A DNA stretch of 64,000 nucleotides. Source: Athripsodes cinereus. Taxonomy: Eukaryota; Arthropoda; Insecta; Trichoptera; Leptoceridae. The position numbers and the translations under genes are program-made. How positions within the stretch are numbered: position 1 is the stretch's first letter; every line of letters begins with the position of its first letter. The stretch is from assembly GCA_947579605.1 (NCBI GenBank), contig OX388329.1, positions 22,090,299-22,154,298 of the forward strand, written 5' to 3'. The notes beneath the pieces were generated by a model. The model was not told the DNA's origin. It worked only from the letters and a program-made list of their open reading frames with translations, and searched no databases. Positions 21,926 to 31,877 of this stretch are shown in pieces.

Positions 21926-22728
21926 TATCATATGCTTACCACATAACCCTCTGAAATGTTAATTGCAATCATACACAAAACACAAGAAAAAAAACATATA
22001 AATATTAAACCATAGTTCAAGTAGGTATATCAAGTCAACAAGTTATATAAATTTAAATATAATTAATTGTTAGATAAAGAAATAATTATATAACTCAACT
22101 ATTGCAAATTTATTTTGTAATTGATAATAAAAATTAAAATACAATTTATAAAAAAAAACAGGAATAGAAAATCTGTAATGTTTTTCTAATATATATGTAA
22201 GTACATCAGTGTATGGGTACAGTAACGATAATATATAGTGTAGATCTATATGTACTTACATGTATGTAATGTATAATATTTGTTTGGAATTCAGGTAGCG
22301 GTATTGCTAAGTCCCTAATGTTTCTCATCATAGTTCTCCCCGAAATACCGGACATGTGTGGAGTTTCACACAAGAGCTTCATCAGCTATCTAGCTAGTAG
22401 CTACATATATAGAAGCACATACCTACGTACGTAAAATGTCTTAGTCCTGATGACATCTTCACTATAAGACAGCGGGGACTAATCTCACTCACTACACGCA
22501 TTACCAAAGTTACGCACACATTTGAAATAAATAATTGTAAATATTTTACAAAATATAATTTCTAACATTTTTAAATTACAGCGTCATTTAAGCTATTAGT
22601 CTGCATCATCACATCTACCCTGATGCGTGGTAGATAGTTAACAAATTCCTAGTAATAAACACACAAGATGTCCCTCTTCTCCCTGTCAATAAAAGATAGG
22701 TACTACTTAAAATTCGTGACGTACAGTT
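21926..22728. other. AT-rich stretch, no gene seen
   Basis: I identified no coding or repeat family. The part at 22290-22400 is slightly GC-richer, with GCGGTATTGCTAAGTCCC, and is unassigned. Confidence 0.4.
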
Positions 22729-22872
22729 TTTTTTTTTAAATATATATCTGGGTTTTTGTTATAAACCCAAATACAACCTTATACACCTTTCACAGTAAGC
22801 TACTAAAAGCTTGTGTCGTGAAAGGGGGGTTTGCCGGCACCTGGTATCGAACCACGGACCCCATGTTCACGA
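22729..22872 (-). mobile_element. SINE-A copy 5
   Basis: The minus strand has the B box region (CGTGGTTCGATACCAGG), then GCCGGCAAACCC, AAGCTTTTAGTAGC, TTGGGTTTATAACAAAAACC and a poly(A) of about 11. The head beyond GTGAACATGG is missing, cut off where the 22882 repeat begins. Confidence 0.75.
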
Positions 22873-22881
22873 TGGTTCAGT

Positions 22882-23722
22882 TAAGAGGGCTCTACACCCC
22901 TTCTTTGTGATTTCATGCAAACGAATTAGCAAAATTACAACCATTTTATTTTTTAAATATTATAAATTCTGGATCACATGTATGTTATTTTTTATATTAA
23001 TATAATATTTTGAACATTTATAAATGCGATTTTATCATTTTAGTTTTATTTTGCTGCAAGGAATATAGTGAAAATAATTTTTGAAGATTACCGTCGCAAT
23101 GATGATACGTTGAGTGGTGCTATTTTAAATAAATTATCCTTAATAATACAAGAGTGTTAATAAAATTTTAAAACCAAGATTAATCTTAAAATATCATGAA
23201 TTTTATAATACATCTTGAGTTATTTATTTACAACCCTTGGATTTTCTTAATTATTATGACAAACTGCATACACATCAAAAATAAATTTCATTATAAAAAA
23301 AATCATAGAAAATGTTTATAATTCAACCATTTGTTTTATTTATATGATAATATGGTATGTTGTTTACCGTGCATACTACATATATAACGTTATTATGTGC
23401 AATAATCAAGAATATAGCGAGTTTCACAAATTTTAAGATTCAGAAGGCCCACGGCGTGCCTAGTAGCCGGATGTGAGACCCTACTCGCTCTGTTTTTGAA
23501 TTAGGAAATAAATAAATTCAGTTTATAGAATAAATACAACTTAAATTTTATTTATATGTGATAACATACTATTTTTTTATACCCATGAATATTTTTGCAT
23601 ATAAAGTTTTGGCTTATATTTATTAATAAAGCTATTTCATTAATTATTTGAATAATTTTCTCTGCGCCTACTAAAAATTGTTGCCTGAAACCACTAGAGC
23701 TAAATCTAATTTGTACCTTAGG
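22882..23722 (+). repeat. Repeat R copy 1 (inverted relative to 55105-55946)
   Basis: This is an 841-bp noncoding sequence whose reverse complement recurs almost colinearly at 55105-55946 with small indels. Anchors in order are GGGCTCTACACCCCTTC, GATTACCGTCGCAATGATGA, ACTGCATACACATCAAAAAT, TAACGTTATTATGTGCAATA, the CAGAAGGCCCAC block, GAAACCACTAGAGCTAAATC and TTTGTACCTTAG. There is no terminal inverted repeat, poly(A) or ORF. It is an unclassified element or half of an inverted segmental duplication. Confidence 0.8.
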
Positions 23723-24624
23723 TAAGAACGGCTGTTAATTGATGAATTATAGTTGTTGAATGTTTTATTCATGTTGTTTTTTTACGAATATCTAGCTTTT
23801 CCAAGACACTTTAGAATTTGCAAAAAGAGTACATTTAAGTTTATAAAATATGCTTTGACAAAATGATATCCTAGATACTTTAACATTGATGTCCGGTGTG
23901 AGTAACTATCTGGATACATTTGTTTTTGACACAACTAGGACAACAAAAATAATAATACATGTATGTACATATTGTTTATCTTTTCTGATTGCCAAACAGT
24001 TCTTTTGGGTTAGTTGGAATATATCGCGTCCCTGCGATAAACTCGCCCATTGTGCAAAATTATTTATATTTACCATTTTGAAACCTTATTATTTTTATCT
24101 TAATATTTTGTATGTATAATAAAGTTTATTATTATCATTCTTTTGGGAGCCTTGTCTTCCGAAGCAATTTATCTTCTAACCTGTTAATTCTGGGCAGTGG
24201 AGTTTTTAGTATTCTGCTTCCTCAGATCTCGGTTGATGTTATCTAATAAAAGATAAAAGCAAATATTATGATGAAGGACATGGGTTATTACACATACGTA
24301 AAATTTAAGAGGCTAGCAGAAAATAGAGGATTGGAGAAAAAAATCAAAGCTCATCACATACCTATTAAATTAATTGTAGTCCACTACAATAGGTATATGT
24401 ATACCTGTAAATAACAGAATCAGATTAGCGTTTCTATTCTGCCGATGAATTCAGATTAAAAAATATTGAGTTAAAGTATCAAACTATATGGATTAAATAA
24501 ATAAATAATTAATTCGCAATACTTAGCGTTAATATTATATCCGAACTACCCTGTAGTCGATGCCATTAGCATTGTCTTTGTCAGAATATGAAACAAACTG
24601 CACCACATACTGTATTAGTATACT
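23723..24624. other. AT-rich stretch, no gene seen
   Basis: At 24105-24137 a TTTTGTATGTATAATAAAGT stretch plus a (TTA)n run looks like a retroelement 3' end on the plus strand. No body was recognised. Confidence 0.4.
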
Positions 24625-25267
24625 TAGTGTTGTGGAATTCTCAAGAAATAATTTTTAGTAGAGAATTTTCGGAGATTTATTTTTATTTTTTATTTAACAG
24701 TATAATAATGATAAATACTTATTCAATCAATCAATAACAATGTACAAATGTTGAGACAATTTATCACCAATATATGGCTACAATTAATTATGTAAACAAA
24801 AAAATGACCCATCCTGAATGTCTTGTTTTTATATTGGCACGAAGAGGACAGTTTGCATGTTTCTTACATGCAGCTGATCTGCTGGCTACCCCACTTGTGG
24901 GATATGCCGTGATGGTATAGTAGTAGTAGTAGTAGTAAAAATTTTAGGTATCTACATAGAAAAAGTACTAATAACTGATGTCAAACATCTTGATGTTTGA
25001 CACCCCACATGCCCTTATTTCAGTTTAAAAAAATTGCTGGTACGTACATGGAAAAAAGTGTTAAATAACCTCTGATTTGGGCCTTAATCAGCCCCACAAA
25101 TTTTTGGATCAATAGGTTGGCTGCGAAGTGTACTGGGCGAAAGGTCATAATACCACTAAGAAAAAATATGGACAGAAATTTCTCTTCCATCAGAGGAGAA
25201 ATTCTCGGAGAAATTTCTCGTTCTCGAGAAATATCTTTGGAGAATTTTCTCTTCTCACATCACTATG
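24625..25267. mobile_element. Possible inverted-repeat element holding an element D copy
   Basis: TAGTGTTGTGGAATTCTC at the left and, inverted, TAGTGATGTGAGAAGAGAAA at the right could be diverged termini. Both are followed inward by TTCTC/GAGAA-rich palindromes. The match is weak and no target duplication was seen, so this is a tentative call. Confidence 0.3.
24805..24937 (+). mobile_element. Element D copy with clean (TAG)n tail
   Basis: It reads CCCATCCTGAATGTCTTG, then TTGGCACGAAGAGGACAG, TTACATGCAGCTGATCTGCT and GGCTACCCCACTTGTGGGAT. It ends ATGCCGTGATGGTATAG and six TAG units. It is 5'-truncated. It shows the family 3' end best. Confidence 0.8.
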
Positions 25268-26359
25268 TATACTAGCTTCACAAACATACATAGTACACAT
25301 TATATTATAGTACATAATACTAATACTACATTAAAAATAAGTTTATCTTTCACTGATGATGTATAGTGGTATAGTATAGAATATAATACATAAATACATA
25401 CATCATACAAATTCTGTTGAGATAATATATTAAAATAAGAAAGTCCAAAGATACTTCTGTGCAAATTAGCATCGCGTCGAATTCCAACCTCAATCCACAA
25501 AAACATATGTATTACGTATTTTTTCATTCATTCAATCCTGTCAAAGTTATACGCATTTGTCTGGAAATAAGTCATTCAGTTGATGTATTAACCTCTGCGT
25601 GTGGATGTTCGTATGATTCAACCAAAGATATACGATTCAACACGCTATGTGTACCTATACGTTGAGGGTATTTACATATTTATTAAAAACACAATCGTAC
25701 TATCAATAAGGTATAAAAATTGGATTATATAAACTTTTTCCAAAGTGATTCAGTTTGTTAAATCAATTAAGTATAAAATAATTTAAAACCAAAAACATAA
25801 AATAGAATAAAATATGAAATAAGGGCAAAACCAGCAACATAGCACGTTGTAAGATATTTTTTTGAGGAAACAAATTGTCTGCTGAAACAGCGTTTTGGTA
25901 TGGTTTAAGGATTAAAAGTCGCTTTAGCAATGAAATTTGCATGCCTTATATAATAAATTGATCGATATACGAGTAGTTTTATAATTGGGTACTTACATTT
26001 ATACATTTGTAAGATATGTATTACAAAAATTGCTTAATACATACATGCTCACTCCATTTTTCCGTATTTGAAACACTGTTTATAAAAAAAACAAGGTGTA
26101 GTTTTTCTACTAGGTACTTAATAAAATTTAATATTTAACAATAATATTAATACATAATGTGTAAATGAGATGGCTAGTAAAATAATGATTTATATGAGGC
26201 GAAGTCTTCCTACGCACGCATACTGGATACAATAGAAATGTGTATACCACTACGTACACAATAATATGTTGATGGTCGAAGAGTCGTTGCATACAAAAAA
26301 TATAATTTATTATATTTATTATTATGGACATTAAAAAAGCAATAAAAGATTATTTCTCC
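25268..26359. other. AT-rich stretch, no gene seen
   Basis: Short frames on both strands have no recognisable features. Confidence 0.45.
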
Positions 26360-26760
26360 ATGGAATCCCCGGTGAAGAAGAGGTCTCCCACTCTCTTCCG
26401 TAAGTTTTACAGTGTCCTGTTGAAGGCAGGTGTTGGTTAAAATTCACATGTAAGACAATAATTAACATCTGTAATTCAAGCGTGTCACCTATCCTGAATG
26501 TTTTAATTTTTTGATAAGGAGATGATGATGATGATTTTGGATGATTTTCTTTTGACGCCGTTTAACAGTCCCTAGACCGCCTCAAGGGCGCCAGTGAAGA
26601 CTTCAGTTTTTAATTTGCTTCTGAAGCTGGTGACAGTCTGACTATCTCTCAACGGCACCGGTAGGCGATTCCACATAACCGTTACGGGAGGACAATCTGC
26701 ATATTTATTATATGCAGTTAGTCCGATGGATACCTCACTTGTGGGACATGCCATGATGGT
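26360..26760 (+). mobile_element. Element D copy split by a LINE-E insertion
   Basis: The left part (26360-26522) has GAGGTCTCCCACTCTCTTCC, then AGTGTCCTGTTGAAGGCAGG and TATCCTGAATG. The right part (26687-26757) has GAGGACAATCTGCATATTTA, then ACTTGTGGGACATGCCATGA. The two halves join correctly once the insertion is removed. Confidence 0.75.
26523..26686 (-). pseudogene. LINE-E fragment 3, inserted in element D
   Basis: The minus strand encodes V-T-V-M-W-N-R-L-P-V-P-L-R-D-S, then SFRSKLKTEVF, the CR1/L2-type C-terminus. CAAGGGCG-containing 3' UTR sequence follows, with an (ATC)n tail seen as GATGATGATGAT at 26523. GGAG is present at both junctions and may be the target duplication. Only the last ~50 codons are present. 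Confidence 0.7.
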
Positions 26761-28179
26761 AAAGATATTTATCTCATCATGTCAGTAAAAATACATTGTT
26801 GCACAATACACCGTTAACATAGTGACATCAAAACCTTGTGGACCATTTGAACCTCACTCTTTCAGCAATAATGTAGACTTTTAAGTGTAGTGTAATGTGT
26901 TAGTGCTTGGTTTCTCTGTAAATGGTTCTGGTAGCATTGAATATCATCTGAAAACGATTCAGAAGATTTTGGGGCAGTTTGTGCATAAAACGTTGTACAG
27001 TAATAGTATAGATGAGAAACGGCCAAGGCAGCGTCTAGACTTTTTATTGCATCCACGATAAATTAATGTCTTGATACAAGTTGGTGCGGTTGGTGAATAT
27101 GAAAGAATCCTGTGCTCACTGTCTTTGACGCTTGAGCCTCCGTAGAGAGTGCTCCATCCAATAGGACGCCGAAGACGGATATGGTGCACGATGATGTTAT
27201 GTTAGTTCTGAAAACATAAAATGTTTTTATAATAATGAAATATGAATTAGGAATTACCTTACTAAATAAACACACATAGACAACTAACAACTTAATAATA
27301 TAGGTGTAAATATTATGCATAATTATATAATGGATCTACTAATTTGAAACCCGCAAAAATGTATATGATCCGTGGAATGAACAAACAAAAGATATCTACC
27401 GCGCGTTTTGTTTTTTCTCGGATGTTCGGTCCATTTACTATTCTTAGCATAACTATCTTACAATTTTTTTTCAGTCCTAATAATCTTTTTATTTTTGACA
27501 CATTGTTCTAAATTTGTCAAAATCAATTTACGAGAACATTAAATTATTTTAGTATATCTACTACTACTAAATAATAATAATAGTAATAATGCCACCCGGA
27601 TGGAATTTCAATGTTATGTTGAGAATTTAAATACAATACAATAATACATAACATTAAAATAATTCTCGATGATGCAGTATTAAGGAATCTTACAGATCAT
27701 CGAGTTTTAGTCGGTACTGTAATTTTAATCGTTTTATGAAATTGTTTGAATATAAAAAAAGACTAAACAATTAAGTAAACTTAAGAATTACATAGTCTGC
27801 CTACAAAAAAGTTTTTATTCTTTATTTTTAACTTTAATTAGCATAAGGTACCTAAGGTTAATTATTCAATCTTGATGGTGACGGATAACTTTTCGGTGCC
27901 ATTTGATGGAGTTGTCCATCTCAAGGGTGCGGGAAGCTTTATTTAAAGAACAACATTCTTTATTCTTTCTTATCATCCGTAGGCCATTGAGTTGGCACTT
28001 GGAATCGTCAGACAATTATATACGTTTTTTTACAAACAACAAAATAATCAAATTATAACATCAATACAATAAAGAAATTTCATTGAATTAATTTTAAAAG
28101 GTCCAAAAATATCTTCAGTTAGTTTCAGAATGTTGCTATTATATTAAAAATATATAGTCTCCAAGATATTAGGTACAAT
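26761..28179. other. AT-rich stretch with a LINE-E tail remnant, no gene
   Basis: Near 27893-27940 (minus strand), GCACCCTTGAGATGGACAAC matches the LINE-E 3' region. The sequence at 26870-27180 has more balanced composition but is broken by stops on both strands, and I could not identify it. Confidence 0.4.
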
Positions 28180-28345
28180 CATCATACCATCACGAAATTT
28201 TTCACAAGTTGGATAGCCAGCGGGCCAACTGCACTAACAAACATGCGAGTTGTTCTCTCTGTACCAATATAGAATGGCATTCTTCATCGCTGAACTGAAA
28301 ATGTTAAATATCTTAATACGTGATGTCTTATCAATAACTGTCTTT
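28180..28345 (-). mobile_element. Element D copy
   Basis: The minus strand has TCAGCGATGAAGAATGCC, AGAGAGAACAACTCGCATG and GGCTATCCAACTTGTGAAAA. It ends TTCGTGATGGTATGATG. Confidence 0.6.
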
Positions 28346-28401
28346 TACTTAGTCTTGTTCTGAACAACAGGGAAAGGACAGTCGGGTGTTGAGTTGGAGA
28401 A

Positions 28402-28530
28402 ATTAGCGTGCATGTATAAGAAACTGGATGAATGTGGAGTAAGCGAAAGAAGTATGTAAGAATAGATCAACATGGCGTTCCGTTCTCTCTGCCTACTCCA
28501 CCTAGGACACGGCGTGGGGTTATAGTTAAA
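28402..28530 (+). pseudogene. LINE-A fragment 5, 3' end
   Basis: It covers the A-C-M-x-x-N-W-M-N-V block to the family 3' end (GACACGGCGTGGGGTTATAG). The LINE-F tail begins about 10 bp downstream. It is a 5'-truncated relic. Confidence 0.7.
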
Positions 28531-28560
28531 TTCTACAATAAATAAATAAATAAATAAATA

Positions 28561-28922
28561 AAGCTTTATTGGCATCAATATTTATGTGTACATGTTTTGT
28601 TCCAATAAACTACCAAAAGGCGGGCTTATCGCATATGCGATTTCTTCCAGCCAACCCGAAAAAATAAAAAAAATAAAACAATATATAAAAATAAAATAAT
28701 AAAAAAAAATAAACATATAGATAAAAGTATATAAAAACAAGATGCTAAAATAAAAACTACAAATGAAATATGTAATAAAAACAAGATAAAATATAAAAAG
28801 CACACATACAACAGGAGTAGGAAGGGAAAGGGAAAGGGGAAAAGGAGAGGTTCTGCTCGGCGTAATTATTACGCGAAAGTTTAAAAAAGTAAAAAAATTA
28901 AATCAAAAAATGTGTATGAAGA
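28561..28922 (-). other. LINE-F 3' UTR
   Basis: This untranslated segment lies between the ORF2 stop and the tail. It has an A-rich middle (plus-strand T-poor) and a GC-richer end with GGCTGGAAGAAATCGC and GCATATGCGAT. An AATAAAG word lies just before the tetranucleotide tail. Open frames here are low-complexity artefacts rich in F, Y and I. Confidence 0.7.
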
Positions 28923-31877
28923 CTAGAGACAATTAATTTGTTTACGAAATGAATATAATGTTGAAGAAGTACGAACCTTATGTGGGAGTCTGTTCCAAAG
29001 CCTCGCACCATGAACAGTAAATGAATCCGTATAAAAACTAGAATGATGAGGTGGGATGGATAGAAGATTATTTGTAGCTGAACGAAGTGACAAACCGTGT
29101 GATTGTAAGAAGACAAATCTTTCCTTTAGATAAGAGGGTGCGACTGGATCAAAGAGAATTTTAAAAAGAAGAGAGAGAATATGAACATCTCTACGCTGGG
29201 CTATTGTCTTCCAGCCAAGGCGCTGCCGGAATTCAGAAATGTGATCACGCTTTTTTAGACCAAAGATATACCGAATACATGAATTCTGAAGACGTTCCAG
29301 CTTATTCAGCGCCTCAACTGAGAGATCTAAGTAGCATACATCTGCATAGTCAAATAAAGGATGAATTAAGGATTGAACGAGAAGTTTTTTTGTGTCAATA
29401 GGAAGAAAGTTTTGAAGTCTTTTAAGCGAATGTAAAGAAGCAAATACCTTTTTACTGACTTCATTAATCTGCCTCCACCAGGACAACCCGTTATCAAAGT
29501 ATATACCTAAATTTTTGACTGTATCAGCGAAGGGAATAATGGAATCGTTTAAGATCAAAGATGGCAAAGGGGCGAGATTGAGAGACGTCAAAAGCCTGGA
29601 ACTACCTATAATGATTGCTTGGGACTTTGAAGGATTAACAAGTAGTCCATGCTCCCTACACCACGAACTAATATATTGGAGGTTTTGGTTCATGATTTGA
29701 AAAGAAGAAACAATGTTATCCAGATCAAAATGAATATAGAGTTGGAGATCATCTGCGTAAAGATGGTAGGATCCACAAAGCTGGTGAGTGATAGTATTAA
29801 TGAAGACTGAGAAAAGCAAAGGAGAAAGAATTCCGCCCTGCGGTACACCTGCACGCAAATCAGTCCAGTTGGAGGTTTGAGTTGATAAACACACTCTCTG
29901 CCTTCTACCTCTGAGGTATGAGTTTAACCATTCCAAGGCACCTCCTTTAATATTGAGAGACTCCAATCGAGCCAAAAGAAGATCATAATCAACACAGTTA
30001 AAAGCGTTACTAAAATCTAGCAACGTCAGCAAAGTAAGTTTCCTCCCTTCCATAGCGAACCTTATATCTTCTGAAATTTTAAGCAGGGCAGTAGCTGTAC
30101 TATGGCCCTTACGAAAGCCGGACTGAAATCGATCCAGAGAGTTGTGAGATAGAAGATAGTCATTAAGTTGTTGATAAATTAACTTTTCCATTATTTTAGA
30201 TAGAAAGGGTAGGACTGAAATAGGCCTAAAATCCTTGGCTGAAGATGGGGAACCAACCTTGGCTAACGGAATTATATTTGCCGTCTTCCACTCAGATGGG
30301 AAAACTGATGTGGATATTGAGGAGTTAATTATGAATGTTATAACAGGCAAAACACAATCCATAAGCAGAGTGATCATCTTGAAACTTATCCCATCATAAC
30401 CGACAGCAGTAGACTTCACCGCAGAGAAGGACTTTCGCACTTCTTCCAAGGTTATTAATCTGAAATCAAATGGTTCAAAATCATGCGTACAATTCTTTAT
30501 TTTATTTAAAGAGAGTTGTTTAATAACAGGATCAATAACGACAGGTAATGAAGAAAAGTGAAGATTCAGCTCATCGAGGCTAACCGCAACCGAGCCAACA
30601 GTGCCACCTTGTTTACCCAAACCATGCTGCTTTAGAAATTTCCAAGTCTTATTTGGTGTGGATGATGAAACATTATTGAAAAAATATTCCTTTTTAGATT
30701 TACGACACAATTTAGAGCAGTGCCCTCTTAGCAGTTTGTAAGTTTCCCATTTATTGAGGCACTTTGTCTTATTGAATTTTGCTTTTGCTCTGTCCCGTTT
30801 ATTCATAAGTTTTTGAATGTTATCTGTTAGCCATGGTGCCGGAGGACGCCTCAGTGGAACAGTTATAACCGGAGCATGTTTGTCAAACAAATTAATGATT
30901 TCATGATTAAACTCCTCCACCATGACGTTCACGTCAGCCGCGGTGTAAATATTTTGCCAGTTTATTTGCTCAGCATCATCTTTTAAGCTTGCAATGTCTA
31001 ATCGACGAAAATTGCGAAACGAGTGAAGTCTAGACTTTATTTTAGGAAGTTTAACTTTGTAAGAGAGATAAATCAAATCATGACACGAAAAACCAGAAGC
31101 TGTCAATTGTCCATGAGACTTGACATGATTCACTGAAGATGTTATCATAAGGTCTAACAGTGACTGCGAAGATCTTGTATGATGAGTAGAGCAGAGCGGC
31201 AATAAATGTAAGTCAATTGAATTTATTAAGTTCGATAATTTGTGGGCACGGTAATCATTTCTAATAAGGCAGGTGTTGAAGTCGCCCATAAGTATAGTAT
31301 GAATATAGTTATGAGTTAATGACTCCAATAAGGTTTCGAGTTCAAGGAAATAGTTGCAGCATGGCGGACAATAGGCAACACCCAACAACACCCTAGAATG
31401 AAAAACACACACCTCAATGAACAGGTACTCCATTCCCCCCACCACTCCTGCCTCAGTAGATGCGACAACCTTATAAGATAAATCATCACGCAGATAAATA
31501 GCAACGCCACCCCCAACACGACCGATTCGATCACAACGTATTAGATTGTATCCTGGAAGATCGAAAAGTGAAGATGGGAGAGTAGACTTGAACCAGGATT
31601 CACTAACCAACAATGCATGTAGAGGAACATCTGTAAAAGCAGCAAGCAACTCGTCATAGTGGGCGGGTATACTCTGAGCATTGATATGACACACATTGAG
31701 AATAGACCTAGAATTACAAAGAGATGACCGTAGTTGCTCAGAGAGTGACAGCAATGAGCTAGTCGAAGAGCTTTCAACCGATTGAAATGAATCAGAGAAG
31801 TTTGATTGAGCAGAGTAATGGGTGAGGGGAGAGGAAGGGAGGGAATAGAAGGAATCATTTTGAGGAGAAGTATTCAT
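28923..31877 (-). CDS. LINE-F ORF2: endonuclease-reverse transcriptase, 984 aa
   Basis: This is the enzyme of target-primed reverse transcription. After a Ser-rich leader (1-55), an APE-type endonuclease spans about 60-275. It has the N-rich start VCHINAQSI, the ESWF block (93-96), the GDFN block (198-201), L-L-D-L-M and a terminal SCHD (264-267). The reverse transcriptase covers about 480-790, with DFRPISVLP (549-557), DFSNAF (621-626), AGVPQGGILSPLLF (676-689) and YADD (707-710). The C-terminus holds W-N-R-L-P-H-K-V-R (961-969). The RT aspartates are present. The usual Asp of the endonuclease S-D-H motif is Cys here, which could lower nicking activity or be a family trait. The Met start is the first in frame and the reading frame is complete. 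The closest match by pattern is the CR1/L2 group. It is likely competent or very recently so. Confidence 0.92.
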   Translation of the reverse strand: MNTSPQNDSFYSLPSSPLTHYSAQSNFSDSFQSVESSSTSSLLSLSEQLRSSLCNSRSILNVCHINAQSIPAHYDELLAAFTDVPLHALLVSESWFKSTLPSSLFDLPGYNLIRCDRIGRVGGGVAIYLRDDLSYKVVASTEAGVVGGMEYLFIEVCVFHSRVLLGVAYCPPCCNYFLELETLLESLTHNYIHTILMGDFNTCLIRNDYRAHKLSNLINSIDLHLLPLCSTHHTRSSQSLLDLMITSSVNHVKSHGQLTASGFSCHDLIYLSYKVKLPKIKSRLHSFRNFRRLDIASLKDDAEQINWQNIYTAADVNVMVEEFNHEIINLFDKHAPVITVPLRRPPAPWLTDNIQKLMNKRDRAKAKFNKTKCLNKWETYKLLRGHCSKLCRKSKKEYFFNNVSSSTPNKTWKFLKQHGLGKQGGTVGSVAVSLDELNLHFSSLPVVIDPVIKQLSLNKIKNCTHDFEPFDFRLITLEEVRKSFSAVKSTAVGYDGISFKMITLLMDCVLPVITFIINSSISTSVFPSEWKTANIIPLAKVGSPSSAKDFRPISVLPFLSKIMEKLIYQQLNDYLLSHNSLDRFQSGFRKGHSTATALLKISEDIRFAMEGRKLTLLTLLDFSNAFNCVDYDLLLARLESLNIKGGALEWLNSYLRGRRQRVCLSTQTSNWTDLRAGVPQGGILSPLLFSVFINTITHQLCGSYHLYADDLQLYIHFDLDNIVSSFQIMNQNLQYISSWCREHGLLVNPSKSQAIIIGSSRLLTSLNLAPLPSLILNDSIIPFADTVKNLGIYFDNGLSWWRQINEVSKKVFASLHSLKRLQNFLPIDTKKLLVQSLIHPLFDYADVCYLDLSVEALNKLERLQNSCIRYIFGLKKRDHISEFRQRLGWKTIAQRRDVHILSLLFKILFDPVAPSYLKERFVFLQSHGLSLRSATNNLLSIPPHHSSFYTDSFTVHGARLWNRLPHKVRTSSTLYSFRKQINCL

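Noticed and set aside
26862..27320. Three overlapping minus-strand frames with balanced composition
   Set aside because: They lie in different phases, are broken by stops and match no family I know. No splice sites join them convincingly.
28582..28811. Hydrophobic frames of 61-73 aa rich in F, Y and I
   Set aside because: They are translations of the A-rich LINE-F 3' UTR on the other strand.
29204..29700. Plus-strand frames inside ORF2
   Set aside because: They are shadows of the LINE-F ORF2 reading frame.
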